Shown: one piece after another, positions 14,126-14,365 of the stretch
How positions within the stretch are numbered: the stretch's first letter is position 1
Layout of the letters: every line of letters begins with the position of its first letter
DNA from: an uncultured Pelagibacteraceae bacterium
Lineage (GTDB): Bacteria > Pseudomonadota > Alphaproteobacteria > Pelagibacterales > Pelagibacteraceae
NCBI GenBank assembly: GCA_913052435.1
Contig: CAJXDV010000017.1
Location: 1-14,365, forward strand
Length of the DNA: 14,365 nucleotides
Reading direction: 5' to 3'
Program-made: the position numbers and the translations under genes
The notes under the pieces: model-generated
What the model saw: only the letters and a program-made list of their open reading frames with translations
Databases searched by the model: none
Told to the model about the DNA's origin: nothing

Positions 14126-14365
14126 TTAATGTTTAAAACTAAATTTTGTGTTTCCATTTCATATAGCTTAAACAAAATTTCAGCATCAGATAATTCTATT
14201 TCTTTAAATTTAATTTTTGATCCTGGTGGTAGTTGAACCAATTTGTCATAATCTGCGCTTATAACAACGCCTATTTTTGGATAACCGCCAATTGTTCCGT
14301 GATCTGAAAGCATAATTATAGGATTTCCATCTGCAGGTACTTGGATAACACCTTTAATTATTCCT
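14122..14365 (-). CDS. C-terminal end of a PxpC/KipA-type biotin-dependent carboxyltransferase-family protein (5-oxoprolinase subunit C)
   Basis: The open frame runs in from the right window edge with no start in view; 80 C-terminal residues are visible. They show IIKGVIQVPADGNPIIM, SDHGTIGGYPKIGVVISADY and QLPPGSKIKFKEI, the characteristic end of the KipA/PxpC family (domain AHS2). In proteobacteria the PxpABC proteins form an ATP-dependent 5-oxoprolinase that recycles pyroglutamate to glutamate; in Bacillus KipA acts with KipI in sporulation control. Proteobacterial context favours PxpC, but PxpA and PxpB would lie outside the window. An internal ATG at 14313 is not the true start, since the conserved region extends upstream of it. 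The stop overlaps the DMT permease start (ATGA). Confidence 0.85.
   Translation of the reverse strand, partial: GIIKGVIQVPADGNPIIMLSDHGTIGGYPKIGVVISADYDKLVQLPPGSKIKFKEIELSDAEILFKLYEMETQNLVLNIK

Noticed and set aside
14122..14313. Treating the ATG at 14313 as the start of a 63-residue gene
   Set aside because: The conserved PxpC/KipA segment continues in frame upstream of it to the window edge, so this is the end of a larger gene.

Overview
The window is strongly AT-rich and extremely compact, with adjacent or overlapping genes, divergent gene pairs only 9 and 22 bases apart, and a tandem glycine riboswitch ahead of gcvT. Protein sequences look alphaproteobacterial: a DUF1244 protein, a form II CoxSLM enzyme, and a FOXRED1-like oxidoreductase. 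Together these traits suggest a streamlined marine alphaproteobacterium of the SAR11 (Pelagibacterales) type. This is inferred from gene style and composition; no marker gene is present.

Left part (1-5360, minus strand): a molybdenum hydroxylase cluster read in the order coxG, coxS, coxL, coxM, then two halves of an XdhC-type maturation factor (an N-terminal-domain protein and a separate Rossmann-domain protein cut by the window edge). The S-L-M order and the AYRGAGR active-site motif place the enzyme in the form II ('CO dehydrogenase-like') group, so its substrate is unknown and CO oxidation should not be assumed. CoxG is a SRPBCC-domain protein with a C-terminal membrane anchor.

Middle part (5383-7464): a small DUF1244 protein on the plus strand, a MoaB-type molybdopterin protein on the minus strand (plausibly serving the neighbouring Mo enzyme), and a plus-strand pair encoding a TauE/SafE-type membrane permease and an exported MsrA methionine sulfoxide reductase. 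A 150-base convergent gap follows, with a likely terminator hairpin.

Right part (7615-14365, minus strand): a glycine cleavage operon, gcvT-gcvH-gcvP, followed by a DAO-family FAD oxidoreductase as fourth gene. The operon is preceded by an extended -10 promoter and a tandem glycine riboswitch. A perfect 12-base complementarity joins the linker/P1 strand of aptamer II to the gcvT Shine-Dalgarno and AUG. This gives a simple model for glycine-activated translation and is the most interesting point in the window. Upstream are an EamA/DMT-family permease and the C-terminal end of a PxpC/KipA-type 5-oxoprolinase subunit, which overlap by 4 bases.

No tRNA, rRNA, insertion sequence, CRISPR array or phage gene was seen. 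Apart from the riboswitch region, no stretch longer than 150 bases lacks a gene.
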